Below are positions 26,075 through 35,284 of a DNA stretch of 64,000 nucleotides, piece after piece (the stretch's first letter is position 1; every line of letters starts with the position of its first letter). The stretch is from contig JBILGC010000004.1 of the NCBI GenBank assembly GCA_044351265.1, positions 29,801 through 93,800 on the forward strand, in the 5' to 3' direction. The notes below the pieces were generated by a model, which was given only the letters and a program-made list of their open reading frames with translations, did not search any database and was not told the DNA's origin. The position numbers were made by a program, and so were the translations under genes. The DNA comes from JAJTFA01 sp044351265. Lineage in GTDB: Bacteria; Bacteroidota; Bacteroidia; UKL13-3.

Positions 26075-27199
26075 TTATGCAGTTTGATTAATTGAAGGAT
26101 GAATGATTTTCCCCTGATGAGTGATGAGTGTGCCCTTGGTTATTTCTTCTTCAAGCTCCCATTTAAAGCCATCTTTGGTTGCAAGATGAGTCATTAGATT
26201 TTGAATATTTTTAGCATAAAGCTCACTAGCATTTTGCGGCAGGGTAGATGGCAGATTACTTTGACCGATAATGGTTACTCCATGTTTGTTCACTGTTTTA
26301 TCTAATTCACTAAGCTCGCAGTTACCACCTTGTTCCACGGCCATATCAACAATAACACTGCCCAATTTCATTTTACTTACCTGCTCGGCAGTAATTAAGG
26401 TGGGTGCTTTTTTACCCATTACCAGTGCAGTGGTAATGACCAAATCGGCTTGAAATAAACTTTTATCTACTGCTTCTTTTTGTTTTTGTAAATAGTCGGC
26501 TGATACTTCTTTGGCATAACCGCCTTCAACTTTGGCAGCTTCTGCACCTTTAACTTCAATAAATTTACCACCAAGTGATTCAACCTGTTCTTTGGTTTCC
26601 GGCCTCACATCCGTTACCTCCACAATAGCACCAAGCCTCTTTGCGGTAGCTACTGCCTGTAATCCCGCAACACCTGCTCCATAAATAAGCACCCTTGATG
26701 GTGTTATGGTGCCCGCTGCTGTCATCATCAAAGGAAAAATTTTACCCAGCGCATTTGCACCAATTATTACTGTTTTATAACCGGCCAAGTTGCTTTGCGA
26801 ACTCAGGGCATCCATGCTTTGGGCACGTGAAATTCTGGGAATAGCATCCATAGAAAATGAACTGATGCCTTGGCTGGCTATTTTTTTAATGAGTTCGGTA
26901 TTGTGCAGGTGGTACAGAAAACTGATCAATGCACTTCCGTTTTTCATGGCAGACAATTCATTATCTGTAGGAGCATTCACCTTCATAACTATATCTGCAT
27001 CCTTTAATAAGGAGGTTTTATCACCAACAATGCTGCATCCAACATTGGTATATGCCTGATCTGAAAAATTGGATGCATAGCCTGCGTCTTGTTCTATGCT
27101 GCAGGTAAATCCCTGTTTGATGAATTGCTGTGCAACAGCCGGAGTGATTGCTACGCGCTTTTCGCCCGCTTTACTTTCTTTTAATACAGCTATTTTCAC
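26075..27199 (-). CDS. pntA1: NAD(P) transhydrogenase subunit alpha, soluble part (alpha-1)
   Basis: A 374-residue NAD(H)-binding domain I protein of the alanine dehydrogenase/PntA family. Motifs seen are the N-terminal KESKAGEKRVAITP, the segment ALSSQSNLAGYKTVI, Rossmann loop YGAGVAGLQAVATAKRLGA, and GSVIVDMAVEQGGNCE. First gene of the operon. The 80-bp gap to the divergent HDAC-like gene must hold both promoters, but I could not assign them with confidence. Confidence 0.95.
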   Translation of the reverse strand: MKIAVLKESKAGEKRVAITPAVAQQFIKQGFTCSIEQDAGYASNFSDQAYTNVGCSIVGDKTSLLKDADIVMKVNAPTDNELSAMKNGSALISFLYHLHNTELIKKIASQGISSFSMDAIPRISRAQSMDALSSQSNLAGYKTVIIGANALGKIFPLMMTAAGTITPSRVLIYGAGVAGLQAVATAKRLGAIVEVTDVRPETKEQVESLGGKFIEVKGAEAAKVEGGYAKEVSADYLQKQKEAVDKSLFQADLVITTALVMGKKAPTLITAEQVSKMKLGSVIVDMAVEQGGNCELSELDKTVNKHGVTIIGQSNLPSTLPQNASELYAKNIQNLMTHLATKDGFKWELEEEITKGTLITHQGKIIHPSINQTA

Positions 27200-27279
27200 T
27201 TTGGTGATAGTTAATTATTCTCTAACTAAGTGTAAAAAAATGATTTTTCCAAGAAAGAGAGAAACTTAATATTTGACCC

Positions 27280-28185
27280 ATGCTTAAAATTGCACTCCAT
27301 CCCCTTTATGCGCATCCACTTCCTGAGGGACACCGATTCCCTATGCTCAAATATGAGCTTATACCGGAACAGTTAGTAAGGACGGGGTTGGTAAACCAAA
27401 GGAATTTTTTTAAGCCGGAGAGGATAGATATGGAAACACTCCTGTTAACACACAGTTCTTCTTATGTAAATGATTTGTTAAACTTAAGCTTGGATGCTTC
27501 TCATATCAGACGAATAGGTTTTCCTTTAACACCTCAGCTAATAGAGCGTGAATTGATTATTACACAAGGTGCCATTGATTGTGCTGAGTACGCATTGCAA
27601 AATGGTGTTGCCTTAAATGTGGCAGGGGGTACTCATCATGCCTTTGCCGATAAAGGCGAAGGGTTTTGTTTACTCAATGATATCGCAGTAGCAGCAAACC
27701 ATCTGCTTTATAAAAAACTTGCTAGGCAAATATTGATAATCGATTTGGATGTGCATCAGGGAAACGGTACCGCTTCTTTATTTGCAAAAAAGCCGGAGGT
27801 ATTTACTTTCAGTATGCATGGCAGGCATAACTATCCATTTTTTAAGGAGAAATCAGATATCGATGTAGCATTGTATGACGGGACTGCAGACGAAGAATAC
27901 TTGAAGGAGCTGAAAAAACACTTGGAACTAATCCAATTAAAGTGCAAGCCTGATTTTGTATTTTATCTTGCAGGTGTAGATATTTTGGAAACAGATAAGT
28001 TTGGTAAATTAAAGGTGAGCATGGCTGGCTGTAGGCAGAGAGATGAGATGGTTTTTGATTTTTGCAGGCAACTAAACTTGCCCGTTGCAGTATCAATGGG
28101 CGGTGGATATAGCCCAAAAATTGCTGATATTGTTAATGCCCACTGCCAGACCTTTGCTTCAGCCGATAAAATATTTTACAATTAA
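27280..28185 (+). CDS. Histone deacetylase family (AcuC/AphA-like) zinc hydrolase
   Basis: A 301-residue class II-like deacetylase fold. The active site is intact: GGTHHAF with His119-His120, and the zinc ligands in IDLDVHQGNGT (Asp155, His159 and, later, the Asp in AGVDILETD). Bacterial members deacetylate acetyl-CoA synthetase (AcuC), acetylpolyamines or other small amides, and the substrate is not evident here. Note a Lys-rich H1-like protein elsewhere in the window. A functional link to it is only speculation. Upstream divergent neighbour is pntA1. Confidence 0.9.
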   Translation: MLKIALHPLYAHPLPEGHRFPMLKYELIPEQLVRTGLVNQRNFFKPERIDMETLLLTHSSSYVNDLLNLSLDASHIRRIGFPLTPQLIERELIITQGAIDCAEYALQNGVALNVAGGTHHAFADKGEGFCLLNDIAVAANHLLYKKLARQILIIDLDVHQGNGTASLFAKKPEVFTFSMHGRHNYPFFKEKSDIDVALYDGTADEEYLKELKKHLELIQLKCKPDFVFYLAGVDILETDKFGKLKVSMAGCRQRDEMVFDFCRQLNLPVAVSMGGGYSPKIADIVNAHCQTFASADKIFYN

Positions 28186-28268
28186 TCTTTTCAGGGTATT
28201 GCTTTTTAGTAAAGCGTTTTATTATTTCACCCCCGAATCAGGAAAAATAATAATTAAGTAATCCTGAC

Positions 28269-28297
28269 TTGACAATACGAATAAAATTTTAACTTTG
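28269..28297 (+). promoter_or_regulatory. Consensus promoter for the bipolar 65-residue protein
   Basis: TTG (28269-28271), an 18-base spacer and TAACTTTG (28290-28297) match the Bacteroidota consensus. The predicted 5' UTR is about 17-20 bases. Confidence 0.75.
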
Positions 28298-28320
28298 TTT
28301 CATAGAAAAGCGCTATCAAA

Positions 28321-28518
28321 ATGACTAAGCCAAAGAAGAGTACTTCTAAACAAGCCTCAGGTAAAACAACTAAATCGGAATCGAAAGGTGCCAATGATGC
28401 TCCTAAGAAAAAAATTGTGGAGGATGAAGAAATGGACGATATGGACATGGATGACATGGACGTAGATTACGATAAGGGTTTTAGTTTTGATGATGAGGAT
28501 GAGGAAGAAGATTTTTAA
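28321..28518 (+). CDS. Small charge-bipolar protein (basic head, acidic tail)
   Basis: A 65-residue protein of unknown function. The first ~31 residues are Lys/Ser/Thr-rich (MTKPKKSTSKQASGKTTKSE...APKKK). The last ~32 are almost only Asp, Glu and Met (EDEEMDDMDMDDMDVD ... DDEDEEEDF). No signal peptide. It should be intrinsically disordered. A clear promoter and short 5' UTR support it as a real gene. It could act as a chaperone-like or nucleic-acid/ribosome-associated polyampholyte, which is inference only. Convergent with the lipoprotein gene 17 bp away. Confidence 0.7.
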   Translation: MTKPKKSTSKQASGKTTKSESKGANDAPKKKIVEDEEMDDMDMDDMDVDYDKGFSFDDEDEEEDF

Positions 28519-28535
28519 GCAAGGTGTTGCAACAC

Positions 28536-29102
28536 TTAGCGCAACAAAATAACAGGTGACTGCACCACATTGCTTTTGTGCAATGCACGATCATATATCC
28601 ACAAGTTAATTAAGATAGTATCACTTCTTTCGTTGTAAAAAGGCAAGAAGAACTCAGCCTCCATTGTTCCCCTAATGGCTTTAAATTTTCCTTCGGGTGT
28701 TATATTTTCAATACGCGCAGAAAATGTTAATGTATCCTTACTCTCAGGATTAATAAGTGGCTTCCAAATTCCGTTTTTCCTTTCCAGGTACTCTACATGA
28801 AAATTATCAAAATACGGATTGGTATTTTTATTAAACGTATCAGGTATGTAATTGAAGGGAGGAAAAGTATCTTCCGGATTGAGGCCAATATCTCCATCTC
28901 CATCCTTATAACCAATGGTAACTTTTATTAGAGTATCTTTGGTAATGGGCTCAAGCAGCAGAGCATAGCTCTTAAAATCAATCAAAGGGATATTCGGGTA
29001 TATTTCATTTTCTTTGCAAGCACCTATTACAAGCACTGCAGTTATTGCTGTAAACTTACAGAGTTTTAAAATGACAGAATTACCGTTTGACTTAAACCGC
29101 AT
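28536..29102 (-). CDS. Hypothetical lipoprotein
   Basis: A 188-residue exported lipoprotein. After a basic N-terminus and hydrophobic stretch (LCKFTAITAVLVIG) the lipobox is VIGAC with Cys near residue 29. The mature part has GYKDGDGDIGLNPEDTFPP, an acidic DGDGDxG calcium-loop-like motif common in small Bacteroidota lipoproteins. Function unknown. Its 5' end overlaps the divergent acyltransferase gene by up to 32 bp. No alternative in-frame start exists after the first Met before the signal sequence. Confidence 0.7.
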   Translation of the reverse strand: MRFKSNGNSVILKLCKFTAITAVLVIGACKENEIYPNIPLIDFKSYALLLEPITKDTLIKVTIGYKDGDGDIGLNPEDTFPPFNYIPDTFNKNTNPYFDNFHVEYLERKNGIWKPLINPESKDTLTFSARIENITPEGKFKAIRGTMEAEFFLPFYNERSDTILINLWIYDRALHKSNVVQSPVILLR

Positions 29103-30033
29103 ATTTCATTCGAAAGTAATGAATTTTGATGAATTGGCTCATCAGGTCTATGATTTTCAGTGTAAGGAAAATGCCATTTTTAAGTCTTTTGTTTCTTTGG
29201 TTCCCCCCTCTAATAATTATGTTTTTCTGCCGGTTGATTTTTTTAAGACCCAACAAGTAATCTGCAACGGATATAAGGCAGAAGCTATTTTTTCTAGCAG
29301 TGGTACAACAGGTATGGAGCCTTCAACACATCATGTGGCTTCCTTGGCTGTTTATCAGGAGAGTTTCCTAACTGCATTTCGGCTTTTTTATGGAAACCCA
29401 TCAGATTATTGCATATTGGCATTATTGCCCGGGTATTTGGAACGCAATAATTCCTCACTTGTATATATGACTCAAAAACTTATTGAGCTCAGTGCAAATC
29501 CGCTTAGTGGTTTTTATTTATATGATTTGGAGAAATTATTTGACACACTCATTCAACTTAAAGATAAAAAAGTCATTTTGCTGGGTATAACTTTTGCTTT
29601 ACTTGATTTTGCTGAGCAGTATGCATTTCACAAACCTGACTTAATAATAATGGAAACTGGTGGAATGAAAGGTAGGCGAGATGAAATTACAAGAAACGAA
29701 GTGCATGCAGTTCTTAGAAATGCATTTAGTGTTGAGCACATTCACTCTGAATATGGCATGACGGAATTGTTGAGTCAGGCATATGCTATTAAAGATGGGA
29801 GATTTTTTACCCCACCTTGGATGAAGGTTATAATAACCGATGCAAATGATCCGTTCACAAATTTGGAATTGGGTAAAACAGGAATTATTAATGTGATTGA
29901 TTTGGCCAATATACATTCCTGCTCATTTATTCAAACTGCTGATTTGGGCAAATTGCATTTTGATGGGAGTTTTGAAGTGCTAGGAAGATTGGATAATAGC
30001 GATACGAGAGGTTGCAGCTTGATGTATTTATAA
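29071..30033 (+). CDS. LuxE/PaaK-like acyl-protein synthetase family acyltransferase
   Basis: A 320-residue adenylate-forming-type protein. The P-loop-like FSSSGTTGMEPSTHHV is the AMP-binding signature of LuxE/PaaK relatives. IIMETGGMKGRRDEI and HSEYGMTELLSQAY are the downstream ANL motifs. LuxE activates fatty acids and transfers them to a protein cysteine. In Bacteroidota such stand-alone proteins are usually annotated acyl transferase, with unknown substrate. The start at 29071 is preferred over 29014. A still later ATG at 29119 would avoid overlapping the divergent lipoprotein gene. Convergent with the TolC gene. Confidence 0.82.
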   Translation: MTELPFDLNRIFHSKVMNFDELAHQVYDFQCKENAIFKSFVSLVPPSNNYVFLPVDFFKTQQVICNGYKAEAIFSSSGTTGMEPSTHHVASLAVYQESFLTAFRLFYGNPSDYCILALLPGYLERNNSSLVYMTQKLIELSANPLSGFYLYDLEKLFDTLIQLKDKKVILLGITFALLDFAEQYAFHKPDLIIMETGGMKGRRDEITRNEVHAVLRNAFSVEHIHSEYGMTELLSQAYAIKDGRFFTPPWMKVIITDANDPFTNLELGKTGIINVIDLANIHSCSFIQTADLGKLHFDGSFEVLGRLDNSDTRGCSLMYL

Positions 30034-30042
30034 ATAGAAAAA

Positions 30043-31485
30043 CTAATCGAACATTTGAACACCTGAGCTCCACTGCAACATAATTTTCGCCTTGGCATAT
30101 TTAGCTTTTAGCTCAACAAGTTTAGCCTGTGATTCAATAAGACTTCTTTCTCGCTGATTAACCAGGAACAGAGAACTTTCCCCGTTATCAAATCTGGTTT
30201 CTTCTGCATTTCTGAGGGAGTTGGCATTGTTAACCAAGGTTTGCTGAATGGTAATAAGATTGCCAATGTTTTGCAATTCATTATAAGAAGCAAGAATATT
30301 ATTAACTATTTCTCTTTTTGTGAGTTGCAAATCAAAATCAGTTTGTTTGAGTTTAAAGTTTGTTGCCTGCAGTTTGCCTCTTTCTTTCCGCAGAAACAAG
30401 GAGGAGTAAAAACTTACACCGAATTTATAATTGTTTGCAAAAATATTCTCAACACCATCACTCGCGCCACTGGTATATGATCTGAAAGGGAGGTAATCAA
30501 AAGTTAGGCGTGGCTTTATCATTTCTCTGTTTAGCTTTCTTTCTACTTCAAGCGATGCAATCTTATTATTTAATTTGAGCAATTCAGGATGAATTTGTTG
30601 TGAGCGGCTTACCAAATTTTGTAAAGAATCACTGCTAAGATTATAAAGCTCATTGCCTGCATTGCCGGGTACCACGCCTGGTTTAAGTGCAAGCGGTTCG
30701 TTGCCATCATTCCATAAATAATTAGAGAGCAGTAAACCTGCATTGGCAAAGTCTAGACTGGCTTCCAGTAAAAGTACCTCACGCCTCTTATACTCAATCA
30801 TTGCCTCAACAGAATCAATGGGTTTTTCTTCACCCAATTTAATTCGGTTAATTATAAAGTTCAGTCTATTTTCTGCCAACCGCACATTTACTTGCATTAA
30901 TAAAACCACTTCGTACGACTGCTGCCAGTTCCAGTAATCTTTCGCTGATTGAAGCAAAAGCTTATTAATAACCTTAATCTTCTCGGCTTCGGCCAAATTT
31001 TGCAAAACCTGGGCCTGTCGCAAAGCCGCTCTGCGTGGGTCAAATATTAATCCTTGACCAACGGGCAGGCTTAAACCTGCATAATACAAATCATAACCTT
31101 TATAAGCATTCGAAGTAGGATCATATTTGCTGAGTTCCGGATCAAGGTTTAAACCACTGCTAATTTCCGCACCTGCCTTAATATCAATGCCAATCAATGT
31201 TGGAAGTTTCAACTCAGGAGTAAAATAAGAGAATGAGTTTTGGCTATTACTAGTTTTGTTGCGGTAACTTGCATCAATTACCGGGTCAAATGCACCTCTT
31301 GCAGAGCGCAGTTCTGCCTTGGCTTGTTCGGTAAGCAATCTTGCTTGTTTTGCTATGGGGTGGTAAGCTATAACCTGCCGATAAAATTCCTGAAACGGTA
31401 AAAGTGTTGTATCATTTTGGGCATTGGAATGGAATTGCAGGATGCAGAATAAGACAAGAATTATACCTTTTTTAATTTTACTCAT
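30043..31485 (-). CDS. TolC family outer-membrane export channel (export operon)
   Basis: A 480-residue TolC-like protein. Starting at 31485 (overlapping the HlyD stop by 8 bp) gives a clear signal peptide (KGIILVLFCILQFHSNAQ). Two OEP repeats of long alpha-helical hairpins follow, with LRQAQVLQNLAEAEKIKVIN and RFDNGESSLFLVNQRERSL as typical TolC segments. It forms the outer-membrane duct for the HlyD and ABC proteins encoded just upstream. Confidence 0.88.
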   Translation of the reverse strand: MSKIKKGIILVLFCILQFHSNAQNDTTLLPFQEFYRQVIAYHPIAKQARLLTEQAKAELRSARGAFDPVIDASYRNKTSNSQNSFSYFTPELKLPTLIGIDIKAGAEISSGLNLDPELSKYDPTSNAYKGYDLYYAGLSLPVGQGLIFDPRRAALRQAQVLQNLAEAEKIKVINKLLLQSAKDYWNWQQSYEVVLLMQVNVRLAENRLNFIINRIKLGEEKPIDSVEAMIEYKRREVLLLEASLDFANAGLLLSNYLWNDGNEPLALKPGVVPGNAGNELYNLSSDSLQNLVSRSQQIHPELLKLNNKIASLEVERKLNREMIKPRLTFDYLPFRSYTSGASDGVENIFANNYKFGVSFYSSLFLRKERGKLQATNFKLKQTDFDLQLTKREIVNNILASYNELQNIGNLITIQQTLVNNANSLRNAEETRFDNGESSLFLVNQRERSLIESQAKLVELKAKYAKAKIMLQWSSGVQMFD

Positions 31486-32857
31486 CTGCCTTTTTATCCT
31501 CCTTAGTTTTTGAATTGCCACTGCTTACAGATTCAATATTTTTTACCATATCTGGTGGGAAACCATTAAACTGACGCCACAACTCATACCCTAGCATAAC
31601 GTTGTTTAGCATAGCCCAACCATAAACGCCCGAGCCAGCTCTAATTAGTTCCGGCCAAGCCACATCATCAGGGTCAGGTGTAATCAATATTCTGAATTTG
31701 CCATTTGCGCTGTTTACCTTATCAATAACTTTTACCACACCTCCAAATGTTCCAACAGATGCACTAGGCCAGCCGGAGAATACCAACGCAGGCCATCCAT
31801 CAAATTGCACACGCACTTTACAATTTTCATACAATAGGGGGAGGTCAACTGCTTTTACATACAGTTCAACAGCAAGCTTGGCAGTTGCCGGCAAAATGGA
31901 AACCACCTCTTCTCCTTCTTTGATGGTTTCACCAATTCCTGCTTTAAGTGCTTTTACCACAAATCCGTCTTGAGGTGCCCTGATGATATATAAATCACTG
32001 CGAGTTTGAAGATTTGAATATTCAATACGCATTTTTGCAATATCAGCTTGCGATTCAAATAGTGCACCTGCAGTTTCGCTTAGGTCAGACTCTGCCTTTG
32101 AAATTTTATCCAGATAATCTGCCTCTATTGAGTTTAATTCAATCTCGCTATTAATTAGTTCTTGTATGGCAGTATTGTATTTATTTTCTGCTGAAATTAA
32201 TTTAGCCTGTGCCTCTTGGTTTTTGTTGGTTCTATTTTGCAACTCGGTTAATGAAGCCAAGCCCTGATTATAAAGTTTCTCCAAACGGGCAAACTGATCT
32301 TCTGAAAGCTTTTGGTTAAGTTTAGCCGCATCATAATCTGCTTTTTCTGCTTGCACTTTAAACCTAAATTGTTTTACTTTATTCTTAGCTTGCTGAAGTT
32401 TAAAATTCAGGCCAGACTTTAATGCTTCAACCTGATTTTGAAGAGCATTTATTTTTTCCTGTTTTGACTTTACTGCGTCAATTTTATTTTCAATTTGGTT
32501 ATTGGTTCTTGCCAATATTTGCGGGTCGAAGAATTTATCTTTTACTTCTGAGATTATAAGTAGCGTATCACCTTTGTTGACCTGCTGTCCTTCCCTTACA
32601 TTCCATTTTTCTATTCGGCCTGCAAGAATTGAGTTAACTGATTGTGGCCTGTCTTGGGGCATAAATGGTGTAATCTTTCCATATCCCTGAACATTTTGCT
32701 GCCAAGGTAAGAACATACAGGCAATAAGAAAACACAATGTACCCAACATCCAGCGCCTGATAATATTGAATTTACCGGGTGTATTAAGCAATCGAGAAGA
32801 ATATAATTGCTCAATACCTGTTTCATTGTCTAGTTTATTTTCTGATAGGTTCAGCAT
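31478..32857 (-). CDS. HlyD family membrane fusion protein
   Basis: A 459-residue periplasmic adaptor. One membrane helix lies at about 36-52 after a cytosolic N-terminus. Then come a lipoyl/barrel half (AGRIEKWNVREGQQVNKGDTLLII), long coiled coils (about 105-270), and the second half (IIRAPQDGFVVKALKAGIGETIKEGE). It links the inner-membrane ABC protein to TolC, as in type I secretion. Two bases separate it from the ABC gene stop, and it overlaps the TolC gene by 8 bp, so all three genes form one operon. Confidence 0.9.
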   Translation of the reverse strand: MLNLSENKLDNETGIEQLYSSRLLNTPGKFNIIRRWMLGTLCFLIACMFLPWQQNVQGYGKITPFMPQDRPQSVNSILAGRIEKWNVREGQQVNKGDTLLIISEVKDKFFDPQILARTNNQIENKIDAVKSKQEKINALQNQVEALKSGLNFKLQQAKNKVKQFRFKVQAEKADYDAAKLNQKLSEDQFARLEKLYNQGLASLTELQNRTNKNQEAQAKLISAENKYNTAIQELINSEIELNSIEADYLDKISKAESDLSETAGALFESQADIAKMRIEYSNLQTRSDLYIIRAPQDGFVVKALKAGIGETIKEGEEVVSILPATAKLAVELYVKAVDLPLLYENCKVRVQFDGWPALVFSGWPSASVGTFGGVVKVIDKVNSANGKFRILITPDPDDVAWPELIRAGSGVYGWAMLNNVMLGYELWRQFNGFPPDMVKNIESVSSGNSKTKEDKKADE

Positions 32858-32859
32858 GA

Positions 32860-35085
32860 TTATATTCTGTTAAAAATATCTGTGTTGTTTAATTCTTCGA
32901 AGGTGCCAGTTATTAAAATATTACCTTGATCCATCATCACCAAGCGGTCGCATTTTTTCATAATTTCTCGATCGTTGGATATAATGACAATGCCCCATTT
33001 ATTAGATGGGTTAAATAAGTGCTGCAGTATATTTTCTTTTTCATTCTTTTCAGCATTATAAAAGAATTCATCAATTAATAACAGCTTTGGTTTACCTGCT
33101 ATACTCCTTGCAAGCAGTAATTTTTCTTTATTACTTTTAGATAAAACATATCCGCCTGCCTGCAAATGGGTTTTAATACCATTAGGCAATGAAAAAATGA
33201 ATGAATCCAGGTGCACCTTTTTAATTGAATCTAGAATATCTGCAATGCTTATGTCATTTCTGCCAAGGCTTATATTTTGTTCAATTGAACCTTCAAAAAT
33301 ATCCTGATCAGATAGGTTATCGGCAATGGCCGAACGATAAGAATGCAGATTTACTTCATGAAGCGGCATGCCATTAATCATCAAAGATCCGCTGAAATCA
33401 AAATATAATCCGGATAGAATTTTTACCAGTGTGCTTTTGCCCGAGCCGTTATAACCACAGATACAAATCTTTTCACCGGTTTTGAATTCCAAGCTAACAT
33501 TCTCAATAGCCGGTTTTAATGTATCAGGATATGTGTAGGTGATATTACGTAAGGTTAAGTTGAAGTCAGTTTGATTATTTGAGGTTTGTTCTATGCTCAT
33601 ACCTTGATTATGCTCCAATTCAATATCGGTTACATGACCAACTTTATCTGCAGCTGTTATCAGGTCATAAATACTTTCTAGTATAGAGATAAGTTTTTCT
33701 ACAGATGCCAATACCAGCAATATAATAACTTCGGCAGCAACAAATTGTCCAAGGTTAATTTGCTTTTCAACAACCAGGATGCCACCCAAAATAAGTAAAC
33801 CACCGGTAATAAATGTTTTAAACGCAATAATGGCTTTAAACTGTTTTACCAGTATTTTAAAATGAGCTTGCCTATATTTTAGATACTGATCTAATAGTTT
33901 ATCTGTTTTATACATTGGCAAGGGTGTGCTGCCTGCCAGTTTAAATGTATTCATAGAGCGGGCGAGTTCCTCTAGCCAGTAGGCTACTTTATATTTATAC
34001 TTGGAGGCATTCAAATTGGTCTCAATAGCTTTTGGACCTGTGCTGTAAAAAATAACTACAATTAGAGCCACAATCAATATACCGAAAAATATAAATAATG
34101 GGTGGTAAAGTGATAACAACAGCAGTCCAAAAATAATCTGTACCCCTGCTGTACTTAGATCAATTAAAATCTTAGGGAGAGATTTCTGAATGGCCATGAT
34201 ATCAAAAAAACGGTTCATTAATTCAGGAGCATATTGATTATGTAACGCTTCAATTTTAATCCGAGGAATGCGGAAAGTGAATTCAACAGATGCTTTGGCA
34301 AAGAGTCGCTGCTGGAGAATCTCAACTACACTTAACTGCAATACTTGAAGCCAGCCGGAAACAATTGTAGCTAGAATGACAAGCACCATTAGCACAATAA
34401 CGGAATTAATAAAAAGGCCTCCGGATATGAGCCCGATTATTGCCTGAATACCCAGTGGAAGACTTAAACTTACCATACCCATCATGATGGCATAAAAGTA
34501 AATATAGCTTATGTCTTTTTTCTCTGTTTGAAGCAATCGGAATATTCTTCTTATCGGATGAATATAGGCCCCTTTTCGATGCGCTGCCGTAAGAAGACTT
34601 GGTACAGGGTATCCGGTAATAAAAATAATTTCATCTGCAGCCACTTCTGCCCACTCAGGTGTATTATCTATTTGCCCTTGATCGAACAAATAGGCCTTAT
34701 CTGCTGCCAGTGTTACTAGGTTTTTTTCATCCCAAACTACATAATCTTTAGAGCCATTTATGATATGTTTTTCACATTTTTTAGTTTTTGCATGAAAGGT
34801 AAGTGCAATTGGATTTAACCCGGCACCTTTTGCGAAAATAATTATAGGTAAGCTGCTGGAAGTCATTTGCTCCATAAACGACTTAAGAGGCATGTGATGA
34901 AGATTGAAAGCAAAATGACATGAGTCGGTTAGGACGTTGAGAATATTTATCAGTTCGTCTACTCGCTGCGGTAGAGGCTTGTTATATTCAGGGTTTTTCT
35001 CTGTAAGCTCAAAACGATCGAGGTCTTTCCCGGAAAGTTGAGCGTATGTTAGTAACAGCTGTAATATAGTTGTTTGGTTCATCAT
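32860..35085 (-). CDS. ABC exporter with degenerate ATPase motifs and N-terminal peptidase-like domain
   Basis: A 741-residue half-transporter. An N-terminal ~150-residue C39-like (non-catalytic) domain precedes six membrane helices (about 195-480) and a C-terminal nucleotide-binding domain. Walker A is intact (GYNGSGKST, 544-552), as is Walker B (LLLIDEF, Asp672-Glu673). However, the signature is LSKSN (648-652) instead of LSGGQ, the Q-loop position has Ser in NLSDQDIF, and the H-loop is SND (Asn704) instead of SHD. In a homodimer both ATP sites would be altered. The ATG at 35085 is favoured over 35103, because the TAnnTTTG promoter (35106-35132) would start transcription near 35100. Confidence 0.85.
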   Translation of the reverse strand: MMNQTTILQLLLTYAQLSGKDLDRFELTEKNPEYNKPLPQRVDELINILNVLTDSCHFAFNLHHMPLKSFMEQMTSSSLPIIIFAKGAGLNPIALTFHAKTKKCEKHIINGSKDYVVWDEKNLVTLAADKAYLFDQGQIDNTPEWAEVAADEIIFITGYPVPSLLTAAHRKGAYIHPIRRIFRLLQTEKKDISYIYFYAIMMGMVSLSLPLGIQAIIGLISGGLFINSVIVLMVLVILATIVSGWLQVLQLSVVEILQQRLFAKASVEFTFRIPRIKIEALHNQYAPELMNRFFDIMAIQKSLPKILIDLSTAGVQIIFGLLLLSLYHPLFIFFGILIVALIVVIFYSTGPKAIETNLNASKYKYKVAYWLEELARSMNTFKLAGSTPLPMYKTDKLLDQYLKYRQAHFKILVKQFKAIIAFKTFITGGLLILGGILVVEKQINLGQFVAAEVIILLVLASVEKLISILESIYDLITAADKVGHVTDIELEHNQGMSIEQTSNNQTDFNLTLRNITYTYPDTLKPAIENVSLEFKTGEKICICGYNGSGKSTLVKILSGLYFDFSGSLMINGMPLHEVNLHSYRSAIADNLSDQDIFEGSIEQNISLGRNDISIADILDSIKKVHLDSFIFSLPNGIKTHLQAGGYVLSKSNKEKLLLARSIAGKPKLLLIDEFFYNAEKNEKENILQHLFNPSNKWGIVIISNDREIMKKCDRLVMMDQGNILITGTFEELNNTDIFNRI

Positions 35086-35105
35086 TAAATAATCAGCTGA
35101 CACAG

Positions 35106-35132
35106 CAAATTTACGGCCAACTTTTTTGTCAA
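35106..35132 (-). promoter_or_regulatory. Promoter of the ABC-HlyD-TolC operon
   Basis: On the minus strand, TTG (35130-35132), 16 bases, then TAAATTTG (35106-35113). The spacer is at the short end, but the -7 box is perfect. It places the transcription start near 35100, which decides the ABC start codon (35085 or 35082). Confidence 0.6.
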
Positions 35133-35223
35133 AACTATATTAAACATAAGATATATCAATGACCTGTGTATTTTTTCAATAATTCAAAATAAAAAACTGT
35201 TTATCAGACGGTTAAATTTAAAT

Positions 35224-35253
35224 TTTTTCTACAATACGGAAACCATAAATTTG
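35224..35253 (+). promoter_or_regulatory. Promoter-like element of pckA
   Basis: TAAATTTG (35246-35253) is a perfect -7 box, with TTT rather than TTG 19 bases upstream. It gives a 5' UTR of about 25 bases to the ATG at 35285. Confidence 0.5.
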
Positions 35254-35284
35254 CCGCTCTAAACTACTGACTAACTAATTGACT

